A DNA stretch of 7,700 nt, taken from the NCBI GenBank assembly GCA_023406715.1, contig JAEXVC010000221.1, positions 1-7,700 of the forward strand, in the 5' to 3' direction. Shown here one piece after another: positions 5,394 through 7,700 of the stretch. Numbering within the stretch: position 1 is the first letter of the stretch; the number at the start of each line of letters is the position of its first letter. Source of the DNA: Bacteroidota bacterium (GTDB taxonomy: Bacteria; Bacteroidota; Bacteroidia; Bacteroidales; Tenuifilaceae). A program made the position numbers and the translations under genes. The notes beneath the pieces were generated by a model. That model made no database searches. It was given only the letters and a program-made list of their open reading frames with translations, and was not told where the DNA came from.

Positions 5394-6137
5394 TTAATCC
5401 CTAATTTTTGCAGATATAAACTCTCTGTTCAACTTGGCGATTGTGCTGATAGATATCCCCTTAGGACACTCGGCCTCGCAAGCGCGCGTGTTGGTACAAC
5501 TTCCAAAACCAAGTTCGTCCATTTTGGCCACCATGCTCTTTACCCTATCAACAGCCTCAATTCGCCCCTGAGGGAACTGTGCTAGATGAGTTACCTTAGC
5601 AGCCACAAATAGCATAGCCGATGCATTCTTACAAGCGGCAACGCATGCGCCACAACCAACACACGATGCAGTGTCGAAAGCAACATCTGCGTTGTGCTTG
5701 GGAACAGGAATTGTGTTAGCATCCTGCGCTGCACCAGCATTAACACTGATATAACCTCCGGCATTGGTAATTTTATCGAAGGCTGAGCGGTCAACCACCA
5801 AATCCTTTACAACTGGGAATGCTGCTGAGCGCCATGGCTCAAGTGTTACTGTATCGCCATCCTTGAAAAGGCGCATTCTTAACTCGCAGGTGGTGGTACG
5901 GTGGTCGTTTCCGTGGGGGCGACCATTGATGTAAATTCCGCAGGAACCGCAGATACCCTCGCGGCAATCGTGGTCGAATGCCACTGGCTCTTTGCCATCC
6001 TTAATAAGTGTTCCGTTCAGGTAGTCGAGCATTTCGAGGAACGACATATCTTCGGCAACATCGTTGAGTTGGTATGTTTCGAAGCGACCTTTGCTCTTAG
6101 CATTTTTTTGTCGCCATATTTTGAGTTTAATGTTCAT
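5394..6137 (-). CDS. frdB: Fumarate reductase/succinate dehydrogenase iron-sulfur subunit
   Basis: This 247-residue subunit passes electrons between the flavoprotein and the membrane quinone-reacting cytochrome b, for fumarate respiration or succinate oxidation. All three cluster sites are visible: [2Fe-2S] ligands C58, C63, C66 and C84 (CREGICGSC ... TTC); [4Fe-4S] ligands C159, C162 and C165 with C224; [3Fe-4S] ligands C169, C214 and C220 (CTNTRACEAECP). The spacing equals that of E. coli FrdB. Length is normal, and the start MNIKLKIWRQK fits the family. It lies 30 bases after the flavoprotein stop on the same strand, in one operon, and is followed by a terminator. In anaerobic Bacteroidales the enzyme mainly reduces fumarate; sequence alone does not separate this from SdhB. 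No Shine-Dalgarno site is seen, normal for this phylum. Confidence 0.97.
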   Translation of the reverse strand: MNIKLKIWRQKNAKSKGRFETYQLNDVAEDMSFLEMLDYLNGTLIKDGKEPVAFDHDCREGICGSCGIYINGRPHGNDHRTTTCELRMRLFKDGDTVTLEPWRSAAFPVVKDLVVDRSAFDKITNAGGYISVNAGAAQDANTIPVPKHNADVAFDTASCVGCGACVAACKNASAMLFVAAKVTHLAQFPQGRIEAVDRVKSMVAKMDELGFGSCTNTRACEAECPKGISISTIAKLNREFISAKIRD

Positions 6138-6167
6138 TGCAATGTGGATTTACCGTTGATAAACCGA

Positions 6168-7700
6168 TTATTTATAGCTACGCTCCTGAAGTTTCACAAA
6201 CTCGAACTTAAGCTCTTCCTTGTGAAGTTGGGGCTCGTTACCATCGCCGTTGAATTCCCAAGCAGCAACATACGAGAATAGTTCATCGTTGCGTTTTGCC
6301 TCTCCAGTATCGGTCTGGCTCTCCTCGCGGAAATGCGCACCGCAGCTCTCTTTTCGGTTCAAGGCATCGTAAACCAACAGCTTGCCAAGCTCCATAAAAT
6401 CGGCAACGCGTCCAGCTTTCTCCAGTTCTTGGTTCAACTCCTCGCCAGTTCCGGGAACTTTAAGGTTTTTCCAAAACTCCTCCTTAAGTTCATCTATCAA
6501 CTTTAAGGCTGTTTTTAAGCCCTCCTCGTTGCGAACCATTCCGCAGTAATCCCACATAATTTTACCCAAACGTTTGTGGAACGATGTGGCTGTTTCGGTT
6601 CCGTTTATCGACAAGAATTTATTGATACGCTCACGGGCACTCTTTTCTGCTTCATCGAACTCTGGTAAATTGGTAGCAATTTTTGGAGTTTTGATTTCGT
6701 CGGCCAAGTAGTCGGCAATGGTGTATGGTAGTATAAAGTAGCCATCGCCCGATGTTTGCATAAGCGAACTGGCTCCTAGGCGGTTTGCACCGTGGTCGGA
6801 GAAGTTAGCCTCGCCAATGGCGAACAAACCGGGAACGGTTGTCATCAAATTATAGTCAACCCAAAGACCACCCATTGTGTAGTGACCCGCAGGGTAAATT
6901 CGCATTGGAGTTTCGTATGGCGACTCGCCAGTAATTTTATGGTACATATCGAAAAGGTTGCCGTAGCTATCCTCAATAACGTGGCGACCCTTTTTATTGA
7001 TAGCATCCTTGAAATCCAGATAAACCGACAATCCTGTTGGACCCACACCATAGCCAGCATCGCAACGCTCTTTTGCTGCACGCGATGCAACATCGCGCGG
7101 AACAAGGTTTCCGAATGCAGGGTAACGACGCTCCAAGTAGTAATCCCTATCATCCTCTGGAATATCGTTGGGTTTACGTGTATCGCCTTTTTGCTTTGGA
7201 ACCCAAACTCTACCATCGTTACGGAGCGACTCGGACATCAACGTTAATTTACACTGATGGTCGTTTAGCACAGGTATACTGGTTGGGTGAATTTGAACAA
7301 AACTTGGGTTTGCAAAGTATGCTCCTTTTTTGAATGCTTTCCAAGCGGCAGAGCCATTTGAATTTAATGCCAACGTAGATAGATAGTAAATTGTACCGTA
7401 TCCACCAGTAGCCAAAACAACAGCATGTGCCGAGTGGCGCTCAATTTCGCCTGTAATTAAGTTCCTAACAACTATGCCTCGTGCTTTGCCATCAATCACA
7501 ACCAAATCCATCATCTCGCGGCGAGGATACATTGTAACTGTTCCCTTGCTGATTTGACGAGATAGCGCTGAGTAAGCGCCAATCATACACTGCTGACCTG
7601 TTTGCCCCTTGGCGTAGAAGGTTCTTGAATCCTGAACACCTCCGAACGAGCGATTATCGATATATCCACCGTAATCCCTAGCAAATGGAACGCCAAGCGC
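6168..7700 (-). CDS. frdA: Fumarate reductase/succinate dehydrogenase flavoprotein subunit (5' partial)
   Basis: The catalytic FAD subunit, which interconverts fumarate and succinate. The frame stays open to the window edge (GVPFARDYGGYIDNRSFGGVQDSRTFYAKGQTGQQ precedes the internal Met at 7584-7586), so 510 residues are visible of a family length near 640; the N-terminal Rossmann segment and the FAD-linking His lie outside. Visible active-site motifs are QIHPT (His at 7287-7289), NLVPRDVASRA (catalytic Arg at 7095-7097), HYTMGG (His near 6884), and the FAD-binding end GLFAIGEANFSDHGANRLGASSLM. The C-terminal helical domain ends KELKFEFVKLQERSYK. frdB follows after 30 bases. The cytochrome b subunit gene would be expected upstream, beyond 7700. 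Codon use and GC content match frdB and differ from the AT-rich left half of the window. Confidence 0.97.
   Translation of the reverse strand, partial: ALGVPFARDYGGYIDNRSFGGVQDSRTFYAKGQTGQQCMIGAYSALSRQISKGTVTMYPRREMMDLVVIDGKARGIVVRNLITGEIERHSAHAVVLATGGYGTIYYLSTLALNSNGSAAWKAFKKGAYFANPSFVQIHPTSIPVLNDHQCKLTLMSESLRNDGRVWVPKQKGDTRKPNDIPEDDRDYYLERRYPAFGNLVPRDVASRAAKERCDAGYGVGPTGLSVYLDFKDAINKKGRHVIEDSYGNLFDMYHKITGESPYETPMRIYPAGHYTMGGLWVDYNLMTTVPGLFAIGEANFSDHGANRLGASSLMQTSGDGYFILPYTIADYLADEIKTPKIATNLPEFDEAEKSARERINKFLSINGTETATSFHKRLGKIMWDYCGMVRNEEGLKTALKLIDELKEEFWKNLKVPGTGEELNQELEKAGRVADFMELGKLLVYDALNRKESCGAHFREESQTDTGEAKRNDELFSYVAAWEFNGDGNEPQLHKEELKFEFVKLQERSYK

Noticed and set aside
5591..7333. Several open frames of 67-151 codons overlapping frdA and frdB
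   Set aside because: They overlap well-recognised, full-length conserved proteins in another frame and show no motifs.

Overview
The window reads as a piece of a Bacteroidota chromosome, probably order Bacteroidales. The evidence is an Rhs core ending in the DPDGM motif, a Bacteroides-type -7 promoter box (TAnnTTTG), a fumarate reductase/succinate dehydrogenase gene pair in the flavoprotein then iron-sulfur order usual in this phylum, and the kind of mobile-element genes (excisionase-like HTH protein, decayed AAA ATPase) common in Bacteroidales elements. Genus cannot be fixed from this sequence.

Left part (1-1478): the 3' end of an Rhs/YD-repeat toxin gene, with a GC-rich core joined to an AT-rich variable tip that carries an HNH-type nuclease motif. 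It is followed after one base by a gene in the immunity-protein position. Next come about 490 bases without a gene (1479-1968), which hold a cluster of short GC-rich stem-loops.

Middle (1969-3776): a likely remnant of an integrative or mobilizable element. It has a 309-residue regulator-like protein (possibly RteC-related), an excisionase-type HTH protein, and a decayed gene whose start and C-terminal end survive with a frameshift and an in-frame TGA. Two related 24-base dyads built on TCTAGA lie across the end of the first gene and the promoter region of the HTH gene.

Non-coding region (3777-4298): an AT-rich stretch with no gene. It holds a short series of palindromes whose right arms share AGCGNTGATTAT-like sequence, at spacings of 94, 82 and 82 bases. 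In three copies the variable base N is matched by its complement in the left arm. This covarying series is the most unusual signal in the window. A two-state hairpin and the terminator of the tRNA follow.

Right part (4299-7700, all minus strand) is ordinary core genome: tRNA-Gly(CCC) with encoded CCA, a two-domain universal stress protein with its own promoter, and the frdA-frdB genes closed by an intrinsic terminator. frdA runs off the window end, and the cytochrome b subunit gene would be expected beyond it. The tRNA's 3' end faces the element remnants and Rhs region, so it may mark the edge of a variable island, although no duplicated attachment sequence is visible.
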